A DNA stretch of 25,539 nucleotides from Anaerolineales bacterium (GTDB taxonomy: Bacteria; Chloroflexota; Anaerolineae; Promineifilales; Promineifilaceae): the NCBI GenBank assembly GCA_020432595.1, contig JAGQGA010000013.1:1-25539 (forward strand), read 5' to 3'. Positions 7,901-16,500 of this stretch are shown piece by piece. The notes beneath the pieces were generated by a model. That model made no database searches, was not told the DNA's origin, and saw only the letters and a program-made list of their open reading frames with translations. The first letter of the stretch is position 1; each line of letters starts with the position of its first letter. The position numbers were made by a program, and so were the translations under genes.

Positions 7901-10900
7901 TGACTATCATTACGAACGCAACCCGCATGACCCGCGTATCAGCCACCAAATGTCGCTAGAGGTAGACGAATTTGGCAATGTCCTCAAGGCGTTGGCGATT
8001 GGCTACGGCCGTCGTGCCAAAAACAGTCCGCTAACGGGGAAAGATGTAGCAAAGCAAGAACAACTGCTCATGACCTATACCGAAACGGCCGTTACCAACG
8101 CAGTTGATGAACTGGACAGCTACCGCACGCCGCTACCTTGGGAAGTGCGCACTTACGAGTTAACTGGCTATAGCCTCCCTGATGGAGCAGAGCAGTTTCA
8201 TATTCAGTCGTTTGTGGCTGACGATTTTGCGCTGGTGCAAACGGCCGTTCCCATCAGCTACGAAACAGTGCCAACTCCCGCCCTTAAGCAAAAACGACTC
8301 ATCGAGCATGGGCGCACTCGCTTTCGGGTGCACGACCTAAGCGGCCCTTTGCCTTTTGGTCAAATAGATGCGCTCGCCTTGCCCTATGAGCAATATAAAC
8401 TGGCCTTTACCCCAGGCTTGCTCGACCTTTACACAGAAAAGATTGTTCGCGCTGATTTAGAAAAGATCTTGGCTAAAGAGGGGCGCTATGTGGTGCTTGA
8501 TGGCGATGGGCAGTGGTGGATTCCTTCAGGCCAGATATTTTACTCCCCTGAGCTAGACGATGCCCCTGATGCCGAATTGGCTCATGCACGTCAGCACTTT
8601 TTCTTGCCGCACCGTTTTGAGGATGTTTTTGGGGAAACGGCCGTTGTCCACTACGATGCCTACGACTTGCTGGTGCAAAAAACCATTGACCCACTTAACA
8701 ATCAGGTTCAGGTAACATCCAACTACCGCGTCTTGCAGCCTCAACAAATGATCGATCCCAACGGCAACCGTTCGGCTGTCCTTTTTGATGCGTTGGGCAT
8801 GGTAGCCGGTCAGGCCATCATGGGAAAAGCTGGTCAACAAGCGGGTGATCATTTAGAGGCTTTTAAACCAGAGCTAACGCTGGCTGACATTCGGCAATTT
8901 TTGAGCAATCCGCAAGATTCGGCTGCTGCCCTGCTTGGCAACGCCACAACACGCAACATCTACGACTTGTTCGCCTTTATCGATGGGCAACAGCCAGTTT
9001 ACAGCGCCACCCTGACGCGGGAACAGCATGTGAGCGATTTAGCAGAAGGTGAGGGCTGCCCTATCCAAATTGCCTTCACCTATGCCGATGGCTTTGGCCG
9101 TGAAGTACAGACAAAAGTGCAGGCGGAACCGGGGCTGGCCCCTGAACGTGAACATAATAGCAACAATCCAACGCGACCGGGTCGCCTAAAACGTGACCCA
9201 GAAAGCGGAGAACTCATCTTGTCTGAAAGTGATGTGCGCTGGGTGGGAAACGGCCGTACCGTCTACAACAACAAGGGCAAGCCCGTCAAGCAGTACGAAC
9301 CGTTTTTCAGCACAAACCATCTCTTTGAAACCGAGGCGGAAATGGTAGAAACGGGCGTGACGCCCATCCTCTTCTATGACCCGCTAGAGCGCGTCGTGGC
9401 AACCCTGCACCCCAACCGCACCTACGAAAAGGTCGTTTTTGACCCGTGGCAGCAGACAACTTGGGATGTCAATGACACCATCTTGCAGACCAATCCACAG
9501 GACGACCCAGATGTGGGTAGCTTCTTCCAACGCTTGCCGCCAGAAGAATATCTGCCGAGTTGGTATGCGCAGCGGCAGGATGGGGCACTGGGCAAGCAAG
9601 AGCAATCGGCGGCAGAGAAAACGGCCGTTCACGCCAACACGCCTACTGTTACCTATCTTGATTCATTAGGACGGCCGTTTCTGGCGGTGGCCGATAATGG
9701 GGTGGATGAAAACGGCCGTTTTCAACGTTACCAAACACGTACTGAACAGGATTTGGAAGGGCAAACGCTGACGGTAATCGATGCGCTGGGGCGTACGGTA
9801 ATGGATTATCGCCTGCATCCAGCGAATGACGATGAAGCGATTGGCTGGTTGCCCGGCTATGCTGTGTCCGGGAACCAACTTTACCAAAAGAGCATGGAAG
9901 CGGGCGCATGCTGGCTGCTGCCTGACGTGGGCGGCAAGCCGATTCGCACTTGGGACGATCGTGGCTTCCAGCGACGGATGACCTATGATGCATTGCAACG
10001 GCCGCTCAACATTTTTGTGCAGCCGCAAGATGAAGCTGAATTTCTGGCCGAGAAGACGGTTTATGGCGAAAGTAAGCCGCATCCGGAAGCCACCAATCAC
10101 CGCAGCCAAGTGTGGCAAGTTTATGATGCGGCCGGAGTTGTTACCAGCGAAGCTTATGATTTCAAAGGCAATTTACTCACGGGAACACGCCAATTTTTGC
10201 GCGACTATCGGGGGCAGGTGGATTGGACGGCCGATCCCGACTTAGAGGACGAGCAATTCAGCAGCCAGACGCGCTACGACGCGCTCAACCGACCCATTGC
10301 CCTGACCACGCCAGACAACAGCGTCATTCGCCCCCGCTTTAACGAGGCCAATCTCCTAGAGCAGGTAGAAGCCAATTTGCGCGGAGCCGACGAAGCAACC
10401 ATCTTTGTCAGCAACATCAACTACAACGCCAAAGGTCAGCGGGAGGCGGTTGTCTATGGCAACGGCGTCGATACCACCTACACCTACGACCCTGACACCT
10501 TCCGACTCACGCGGCTACACACACAGCGCGGTGAGCAGCCGCTGCAAGATTTGCGCTACACCTACGACCCGGTTGGAAACATCAGCCACATTGCCGACAC
10601 GGCGCAGCAGACAATTTTCTTTAAGAATGAGGTGGTGTCACCTCACAATGACTACGCCTACGATGCTATCTATCGATTGATTCGAGCCAACGGCCGTGAG
10701 CAAATCGGCCAGACTGGTCAGCCAGAAGCAAGCTGGCGTGACGAACACCGCACCAATTTGATTCATCCCCACGATGGGCAGGCGATGCGCCGCTATCGCG
10801 AACAGTATCGGTACGATGAAGTGGACAACATTTTGCACCTAATCCACCGCGCCCAAGACGGCAACTGGACCCGCGACTACGCCTACGAAGAGCCGAGCCT

Positions 10901-12731
10901 GCTACAGCCAGATCGACAGAGCAACCGCCTGACCTATACCCAGGTGGGTGAGCGACAGGAACGCTATCATCACGACGAACACGGCAACATGATAGCGATG
11001 CCCCATCTAACCCAGATGACGTGGAACTATCAGGATCAGCTCCGTCGGGTGGCGTTGAACAATGGCGGCACGGCCTATTATCTTTATGATGCGGCCGGAC
11101 AGCGGGTGCGCAAAGTAATCGAGCGACCCAACGGCACGCGCCAAAAGGAGCGGCTTTATCTGGGCGGGCTGGAAAGCTATCGTGAATACAACGGCAACGG
11201 AGAGGCGGTGACGCTGGCTCGAGAAACGCTGCACCTGATGGACGACACCCAGCGCATTGCGCTGGTAGAAACCTGCACCGAGGGGGAAGACAACTCGCCA
11301 CAGCAGTTGATTCGCTTCCAGCTCAACAACCATCTCGGCTCCGCCACCCTAGAGCTAGATGCGCAAGCCCAAATCATCTCCTACGAAGAGTACACCCCCT
11401 ACGGTAGCACTGCCTACCACGCTAGCCGCAGCCAAACCGAGCTACCCAAGCGCTACCGCTACACCAGCAAAGAGCGCGATGAGGAAAGCGGCTTCTACTA
11501 CCATGGCGCACGCTACTATGCACCATGGCTGGGGCGATGGATAAGTGCTGATTCAGCAGGATTGGTGGACGGAAGTAATCTTTACCAATATGTGTCTGGA
11601 AATCCAATTCGTATATATGACTCAACAGGTATGGAAGGTGAAGATTCTCTAGTAACTGGATCGTATCAATCAGTCGCTGGGGATCATGTGCATCAGGTGG
11701 CCTCTCGAACAGCACAACCGGGAGCTAAACGAACAACAGCACCGCAAATAAAAGAAAGTTTATCCGTAAGTACGAAATCCCCATCGTATCTTGATAAGGC
11801 TGGGCAGAAAGTCGAATCTGCAATTAATCGAGCCGCGTGGGGCAAAGATTATGACAAATTGCCAGCAGGTGAAGCGGGTAAGGTACGCGTAACATCGAGC
11901 GGGGTAAGTACTGTGGGAAAGACAACAGCAGCAACTCCATCCACTTGGTTCGAGGATGTTAAATCGTATTTTAAACTTCGTGAAGCTGGAGTTCAGCCTG
12001 ATAAAGCGGCAGACTTGGTCAACCGTTCAGGGGCTCAACTGGAGGCAGCGGGAGCAAGACCGCACCGGGTTCCACAGCCTCCTAGAAGTGCCCCTATGAG
12101 TGTAAAAGTTGGGCAGGCATTATCAGCTGAGACCCAAACTGTATCTACTGCAGCTAAGGCAGTTAGCACCGAACAAAATTTAGTAAAAGCTACCGTAGCC
12201 ACCGCTGAGGCAGGCAGGATGGCAAAAGCAATTCAAGTAGGTTCGAATATTCTGAAGCCGTTAGCTCCAGTTGCACGTCTAGCATCTAAGGCAGCAACTC
12301 CAGTAAGTGCTTTATTAGTGGGTGTTCAATTTGCAACGGCTGAAACAACTGAAGATTATGTGGATGCTAGCATAAGTGCAACCAGCACTGCATTGCTTGC
12401 CTCTCCGCACCCTGTGGCAAAGGCTGGGGGAGCCGGTTTAGCTGCAGGTCAAGTAATTGAAAAGACGCTAGATGTCAGTGACTATGCATCGAGCGCAGGT
12501 ATGTTTGTTAATGAATCTTTACAGAGCGCAGGGGCAAATGAGACGTTTAGCCTTGTGGCTGGAGGGGTAGCAACTGTAGCAGCGACCCCAGCATCTATTG
12601 GGGTTGCTGCAGGTCATAAAGCTTACAAAGGTGCTAAATGGGTTGCAAGTGAGGCTTATGAACGCGCGACATCTGATGAGTACACTTTTGTGCCATGGAA
12701 GTCACAATTGTGGTCTGATATTTTTGATTAG
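4992..12731 (+). CDS. Tc toxin TcB-TcC fusion protein with RHS cocoon and variable C-terminal toxin
   Basis: A 2579-aa protein. It forms the closed shell that carries and delivers a toxic C-terminal fragment through a TcA pore. Order of parts: SpvB-type N-terminus (about 27-335; GGGAIRGMGEKFAANPVTGAG, then YNSGAGNGPFGLGWQLSLP); FG-GAP/VCBS beta-propeller (about 440-715) with repeats such as VDLTGDGHADILL and ADLSGDGLTDLVRI, which docks on TcA in known complexes; TcdB middle N and C regions (about 730-1010); YD/RHS repeats (about 1460-2150); RHS-associated core (2154-2214) with GFYYHGARYYAPWLGRW, then DSAGLVDGSNLY and NPIRIYDSTGM, where self-cleavage is expected. Residues about 2215-2579 are the payload: Ala/Gly/Ser-rich, with hydrophobic stretches near 2423-2447, 2463-2487 and 2517-2555, and no toxin family I recognise. 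From about nt 11540 the DNA becomes visibly AT-richer. AGAGG eight bases before the ATG supports the start. TcB and TcC are usually separate genes; here they are one. It is followed by a small gene and TcA. Confidence 0.93.
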   Translation: MENADRRDNNSQIADSQPSGSSAASLPAITLPKGGGAIRGMGEKFAANPVTGAGSLTVPIATSPGRSGFGPQLSLAYNSGAGNGPFGLGWQLSLPSISRKTDKGLPRYQDAVESDVFILSGAEDLVPLLENIGGQWERHEETRSLDGIVYHIQRYRPRIEGLFARIERWANLQTGEMHWRSITRDNVTTLYGKTAESRIADPEDPTRIFSWLICQSYDDKGNAIIYEYVAENSAAVDTSQSHERNRSEQSRSANRYLKRIKYGNRTPNRDAHCQATDPAQLSDWMFTVLLDYGEEHYKVFPQNKEKVAEGQHAHIQASIAGNADWVLRQDPFSSYRAGFEVRTYRLCQRVMMFHHFPNELGVENCLVRSTEFLYDESPIASFINNVIQSGYVHEENGRYLKKSLPPLELRYSQVEIDETIHEVDSTSLENLPYGLDGRNYQWVDLDGEGLSGILTEQGNAWFYKPNRGNGRFGPLQTVARKPSLAALGQGQQQFLDLAGDGQLDLVAFDSPTPGFYERTADRDWEVFRPFTALPMVNWRDPNLRFVDLTGDGHADILLTEDRVINWYPSLGEDGFGQVERTYQALDEERGPNLVFADADQSIYLADLSGDGLTDLVRIRNGEVCYWPNLGYGRFGAKVTMDNAPWFDTPGLFDQRRLHLADIDGSGTTDLIYIGSDGVTLYFNQSGNRWSDPRPLPIFPHSDNLSSVTVVDLLGNGTACLVWSTPLPAHNGRVMRYVDLMGGQKPHLLIEVHNNLGAETHVQYVASTHFYLADQAAGKPWITRLPFPVHVVTQVETFDRISQNRFISRYAYHHGYFDGEEREFRGFGLVEQWDSDQSSAYGEATNIDATSFMPPIHTKSWFHTGFYRDRTRISRLFAGEYYREPGLSDEAFAAMLLPDTQLPVGLAIAEEREAARALKGQMLRQEVYTLDDSPQTEHPYSVVERSYRLKVLQPREGNRHAVFYVCACNSVDYHYERNPHDPRISHQMSLEVDEFGNVLKALAIGYGRRAKNSPLTGKDVAKQEQLLMTYTETAVTNAVDELDSYRTPLPWEVRTYELTGYSLPDGAEQFHIQSFVADDFALVQTAVPISYETVPTPALKQKRLIEHGRTRFRVHDLSGPLPFGQIDALALPYEQYKLAFTPGLLDLYTEKIVRADLEKILAKEGRYVVLDGDGQWWIPSGQIFYSPELDDAPDAELAHARQHFFLPHRFEDVFGETAVVHYDAYDLLVQKTIDPLNNQVQVTSNYRVLQPQQMIDPNGNRSAVLFDALGMVAGQAIMGKAGQQAGDHLEAFKPELTLADIRQFLSNPQDSAAALLGNATTRNIYDLFAFIDGQQPVYSATLTREQHVSDLAEGEGCPIQIAFTYADGFGREVQTKVQAEPGLAPEREHNSNNPTRPGRLKRDPESGELILSESDVRWVGNGRTVYNNKGKPVKQYEPFFSTNHLFETEAEMVETGVTPILFYDPLERVVATLHPNRTYEKVVFDPWQQTTWDVNDTILQTNPQDDPDVGSFFQRLPPEEYLPSWYAQRQDGALGKQEQSAAEKTAVHANTPTVTYLDSLGRPFLAVADNGVDENGRFQRYQTRTEQDLEGQTLTVIDALGRTVMDYRLHPANDDEAIGWLPGYAVSGNQLYQKSMEAGACWLLPDVGGKPIRTWDDRGFQRRMTYDALQRPLNIFVQPQDEAEFLAEKTVYGESKPHPEATNHRSQVWQVYDAAGVVTSEAYDFKGNLLTGTRQFLRDYRGQVDWTADPDLEDEQFSSQTRYDALNRPIALTTPDNSVIRPRFNEANLLEQVEANLRGADEATIFVSNINYNAKGQREAVVYGNGVDTTYTYDPDTFRLTRLHTQRGEQPLQDLRYTYDPVGNISHIADTAQQTIFFKNEVVSPHNDYAYDAIYRLIRANGREQIGQTGQPEASWRDEHRTNLIHPHDGQAMRRYREQYRYDEVDNILHLIHRAQDGNWTRDYAYEEPSLLQPDRQSNRLTYTQVGERQERYHHDEHGNMIAMPHLTQMTWNYQDQLRRVALNNGGTAYYLYDAAGQRVRKVIERPNGTRQKERLYLGGLESYREYNGNGEAVTLARETLHLMDDTQRIALVETCTEGEDNSPQQLIRFQLNNHLGSATLELDAQAQIISYEEYTPYGSTAYHASRSQTELPKRYRYTSKERDEESGFYYHGARYYAPWLGRWISADSAGLVDGSNLYQYVSGNPIRIYDSTGMEGEDSLVTGSYQSVAGDHVHQVASRTAQPGAKRTTAPQIKESLSVSTKSPSYLDKAGQKVESAINRAAWGKDYDKLPAGEAGKVRVTSSGVSTVGKTTAATPSTWFEDVKSYFKLREAGVQPDKAADLVNRSGAQLEAAGARPHRVPQPPRSAPMSVKVGQALSAETQTVSTAAKAVSTEQNLVKATVATAEAGRMAKAIQVGSNILKPLAPVARLASKAATPVSALLVGVQFATAETTEDYVDASISATSTALLASPHPVAKAGGAGLAAGQVIEKTLDVSDYASSAGMFVNESLQSAGANETFSLVAGGVATVAATPASIGVAAGHKAYKGAKWVASEAYERATSDEYTFVPWKSQLWSDIFD

Positions 12732-12748
12732 AAACGAAGGTGAAAACA

Positions 12749-12796
12749 GTGAAATACACGTTACCTTTTGAGAATAAATATGAGCGGTTCAAATAA
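12749..12796 (+). CDS. possible 15-residue leader peptide overlapping the next gene
   Basis: GTG at 12749 is preceded by GAAGG eight bases upstream. It opens a 15-codon frame (KYTLPFENKYERF in the middle) ending TAA at 12794-12796. It overlaps the first 17 bases of the 212-aa gene, whose own ATG at 12780 has only a weak ribosome site. Translation of the short frame could therefore feed ribosomes to that start. It may also be the remnant of a former immunity gene or pure chance. Confidence 0.25.
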   Translation: MKYTLPFENKYERFK

Positions 12797-13418
12797 ACAA
12801 GAAAAATCATTATGGTCCAATGCTGGCAAATGGCTTGCTGGCATTGCAGCTACGGTTATTGCTGGACTCCTGTTATCTTGGCTCACACCAGGTCAAGACC
12901 CAGACCCAACATCAATACCTCCGACTGAACGCCCCCCTTCAGCAGAGGCCACCGACACACCGACTGTAACCGAACCTAAACCTGCAATATGGCAAGAGGG
13001 TACTTTGACTCTTCCTGTTAGTGGTAGCGATAGCGGCCAAGCGGCCGATCTTGATGCCGGTAACTTGTTGATGCTTGGTACTTCTGTTCCCGTCGACGAT
13101 GCAGACATTCTCATCCGCCAATCACCTCATTCAATTGTTATTGAACCGGGTTTGTCACGGGGTGATGGGATAACGTTTGAGGCACGCTTCACAGAAGTAA
13201 ATGATGCTTCAGTTGGGCAAGCGGAATGTACTGCCGCAACGATTTCCTCAAAGGCCTCTAATCATCTACAGTTGTTTTCAGACATCGATGTTGGCTCACA
13301 TATATGTATGGTCACGACACAGGGGCGAGTCGCTGAGTTCGAAATCATTAATACGAACTTCTCCGGCTCATCTAACGAAGTAGAGATAGCCTTTATTGTT
13401 TGGGCTCGTGATCAGTAA
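12780..13418 (+). CDS. membrane-anchored protein with an outward-facing C-terminal domain, unknown function
   Basis: A 212-aa protein. The N-terminus is short and polar, then residues 17-36 (KWLAGIAATVIAGLLLSWLT) form one membrane segment. A proline/threonine-rich linker follows (about 38-68), then a beta-rich domain of about 140 residues with two cysteines, C150 and C176 (AECTAAT and SHICMVTTQGRVAEFEI). This is the layout of a single-pass anchor with an exported C-terminal domain. ATG 12780 is preferred over a TTG at 12768; neither has a strong ribosome site. The gene begins 48 bp after the TcB-TcC gene and ends 135 bp before the TcA gene, all on one strand, so it is probably co-transcribed. 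Toxin-locus position suggests immunity, release or an accessory role, but no sequence motif supports one over another. Confidence 0.75.
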   Translation: MSGSNKQEKSLWSNAGKWLAGIAATVIAGLLLSWLTPGQDPDPTSIPPTERPPSAEATDTPTVTEPKPAIWQEGTLTLPVSGSDSGQAADLDAGNLLMLGTSVPVDDADILIRQSPHSIVIEPGLSRGDGITFEARFTEVNDASVGQAECTAATISSKASNHLQLFSDIDVGSHICMVTTQGRVAEFEIINTNFSGSSNEVEIAFIVWARDQ

Positions 13419-13553
13419 AAGCATAAGTCATTTCACGAATGCTGCACCCATGTAGTGACAGAAAACGGCCGTTTTCAATCCCTCATCTCGCGGCTAACCG
13501 TGCTTAACAGCATGATTGGCACACTAGTGCAAAGAAAGTAAGGAGACAATACC
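13419..13553 (+). promoter_or_regulatory. spacer before TcA with a 16-base palindrome and a strong ribosome site
   Basis: The 135-bp gap contains the perfect 16-base palindrome GAAAACGGCCGTTTTC at 13461-13476. The same 16-mer occurs inside the TcB-TcC gene at 9708-9723, so it is probably one of the dispersed ACGGCCGT sites rather than a dedicated operator. AAGGAG eight bases before ATG 13554 is a textbook ribosome site, much stronger than that of the preceding small gene. Confidence 0.6.
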
Positions 13554-16500
13554 ATGCCACGATTAATTGTTTTACGACTACACCCCATTGAGCCAATCAA
13601 CGGTGCCGACTTTACCAGCTATCTGGAGGATTTAAGCATCACCGTCTCCGACCTGGCAATGGATACACCGGCAGGGGTGCAGGTTGTGCCCATCGGCACG
13701 GCCGATTTCCTGCCGCTTGGCGTTGGTGGCGCGCCACCGCTGAACCCGCCAAACTATGACCCAGCGACAACCATTGCCCAGCACTTTGCAACCATACCTC
13801 CTAACATTATCGGTGATCCAATCACTTTTCGGTTTATGTCTGTGGCAACGGCCGTTATTCCTGTTCCTGGCACGCCAACTGAGTACCTTACAAGCGATTT
13901 GCGTCTAGAAGTCAAGCGCGGCACCAAGACCATTATCAAGCGCGACCTAGACTTTAACGTTCCTACACCAGATGAGCCCATGCCCGCCCCCGCCGGTTTT
14001 GCGGGGCTAGACCCTGTCAGCCTGCACATCGCCTTGCCCGCGCCACCCAAAGATGCTGACCTTGATTTAGCGGTTTTAGAGCTGCCGACAGACGGCACGC
14101 CACCCCCCTATGAAGACCTTTACAACGCGGTAAGGGCGGTACTGATTGCCGACCCAGACATTGTTGATTCGGATACAGCCGTTCAAGCCAAGCTAGAAAC
14201 ACTGACCCAAGCAGAGGCGAAGCACGTTGCTTACGAAATCATGTTCAACTCGGTGGTCTACCCGCCACCCATTCCCGACCGCGAACTGGCCGAACTGTAC
14301 ACGCTCGACTTTCCCAATCGTGACAACGATGCTGCGGACCAGGCACGCGATACCTTTGAGGCCGAACTGTTGGGTTACAAAGCAATCCGCAGTGCCCAAG
14401 CAGAACGGGCTACGGGCTATGTTTATGCGCTGGCAGCTGCCTTTAGGGCCCAGCAGTTAAGCCGAGAGGCGACACGAGTGGGCTTCAAATTCCCCGTGCA
14501 TCCTGCTGCTCCCCCCGCCGACAGTGCGGGCAAAGTAAAAGAGGCCGAAGTCATTTTACGCAACGCTGCGGGAAATGCGCTCACAGCGCCCGCTTTTACA
14601 ATGCGCCCCGAATATTTTTATGCACTGACTGCTTACCTACCCACCACAATTGACGCCGAGCAACGCTACCAACTTGTCACGTTACAATCCGAAACCCAGC
14701 TAGCCGAACAGATGCAGACGGCAATTGACAGCAACATTATCCAAGATAGCCTAGCCCCCAACCACTACCAAGCAGCGCGGCGACTGGTGGCTCTGGGACG
14801 CGCTAATGACCCAGCCCCAGAATGCATGATTGGTGCAGCAAATACGCCAGTAAATGACTTAGTGCAGGCGTGGCTCAACGTCACGGCCGTAACCACAGAC
14901 GCTTTTTGGAGCAGTGTAGAGACCAACCACACCGAAGGGCATCTCGATCTGGTACTCTGTGCGTTGACCAATAATCATGCCGCTTTAAGTAATGCAATCA
15001 AAACGGATGCTAACCCGCCGCCACCGCCACCAATCCATCCGCTAGACACCTTTACGCCAATTAATAGCGTCGCGACATTGGCAGCACGCACAGACCGACA
15101 GTGGCGAAGCTTCTTTAACTCACTCGACAGTGCGCAGGAACCATTTAGTTTGCTGCCCGACTTTACTAAACCCGGTACAAAAGCAGAGCGAATAGAAGCC
15201 TTTATCCGCCATCTGCGTAAATTCTTGGCGGTAGTTAGCCAGGCAGCAGAGGCACCGATGCTTGATCCCAACACGCCACCTTTGTTGGGCGTTTCCCAAT
15301 TTGACATTTTTCAGCGCTTTGCCAATGCTTACCAAACGCGAGCGGGCACGGCCTTTCTCTTTGGCAGCAGTTGGGATCAAGGACATTTACAGGGTGCCCT
15401 TGCCGATGTATTTCCGCTGGATGAGCAGGCACGGGCTTGGCTGGCGCAGGCGCTCAACACAATCGATGACCTATATGCGATAGCCGATATTGGCGTAACA
15501 GCCGTTGCCAACCAACCAGACCTGCGCTTTTCCATCATGGAAGCTCTTTTTGCGCGGGGCTTTACCGATGCAAACGCGATTGCCGCGCTCAGTCCAGAAG
15601 ATTTCAGGTACGCCCTAACTGGCACGGTCGCTTACCACTTTGCCGAAACCCTTTACAGCAACGCGGGCGGGACGGGTGGCGAGACAACGCCTGCCCTCGA
15701 ACCCGGCTTCCAAGCCATTAACCCCGACGGCCGACTGGTGAACTGTATCCCCCCAGCCCACCTCTCGCCGCTAGGCCCGTTTGCCTACCTGAACGAACTG
15801 CTGCGCGTGCTGCCCACCGCCACCTGTGAACAGCCACTGCCAGAGCTACAAATAAGAGACCAATCACTTGGTTTAGGAGAAGTGGCCGCTTTGCGTCGCG
15901 GCAATATTGGCAACCTGCACGTCATTCGCGCCAACCAAGACACGCCGCTGCCCATAATTGACCTAGTCAACGAAAGCCTAGAGCATTTGGTAGCCAGTTT
16001 ACCCGGATCGACCAATGGCGCGATTTACGACACGGCCATGAGTGAGCTAGAGACACACAAGCTACGCGCTCCCGGCTCAACAGAAAAGCAAACAGACCCC
16101 TATCACCACGATGCAGAAAAACTGCTAGAAGCATTGCCAGAGCATTCTTCACCCGCTGTGCCCGTGCAGAGTGCTGCCGCCTATGATTTGCTGCGCACAG
16201 ACTTCAGTGCGCCAGAGTTACCCTACAGTCAGCCGCTAGATACGCTACGCACCTACCTGAACCATATGGACACGACGCGCTATGCCGTGATGCGCCGCTT
16301 CCGCAAGGACATCACCACGTTTGTGCTAGACCCAGAGGGAGAGCCAAGCGATTTTCAGCGTCATCTGTGGCGCTATCCGGTGCGCTGCGAGATCGCTATT
16401 GAGTACCTAGGCATCACGACTGAAGAGTACGAGCTGCTGTTTAGCCAGGATATTGTTACTACGCCCACAGAAGGGCATTTGCTGCTCCATGAACTCTATG

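Noticed and set aside
9649..11715. Long antisense frames inside the TcB-TcC gene
   Set aside because: High-GC coding DNA often leaves the opposite strand open; none has a start context or recognisable motif.
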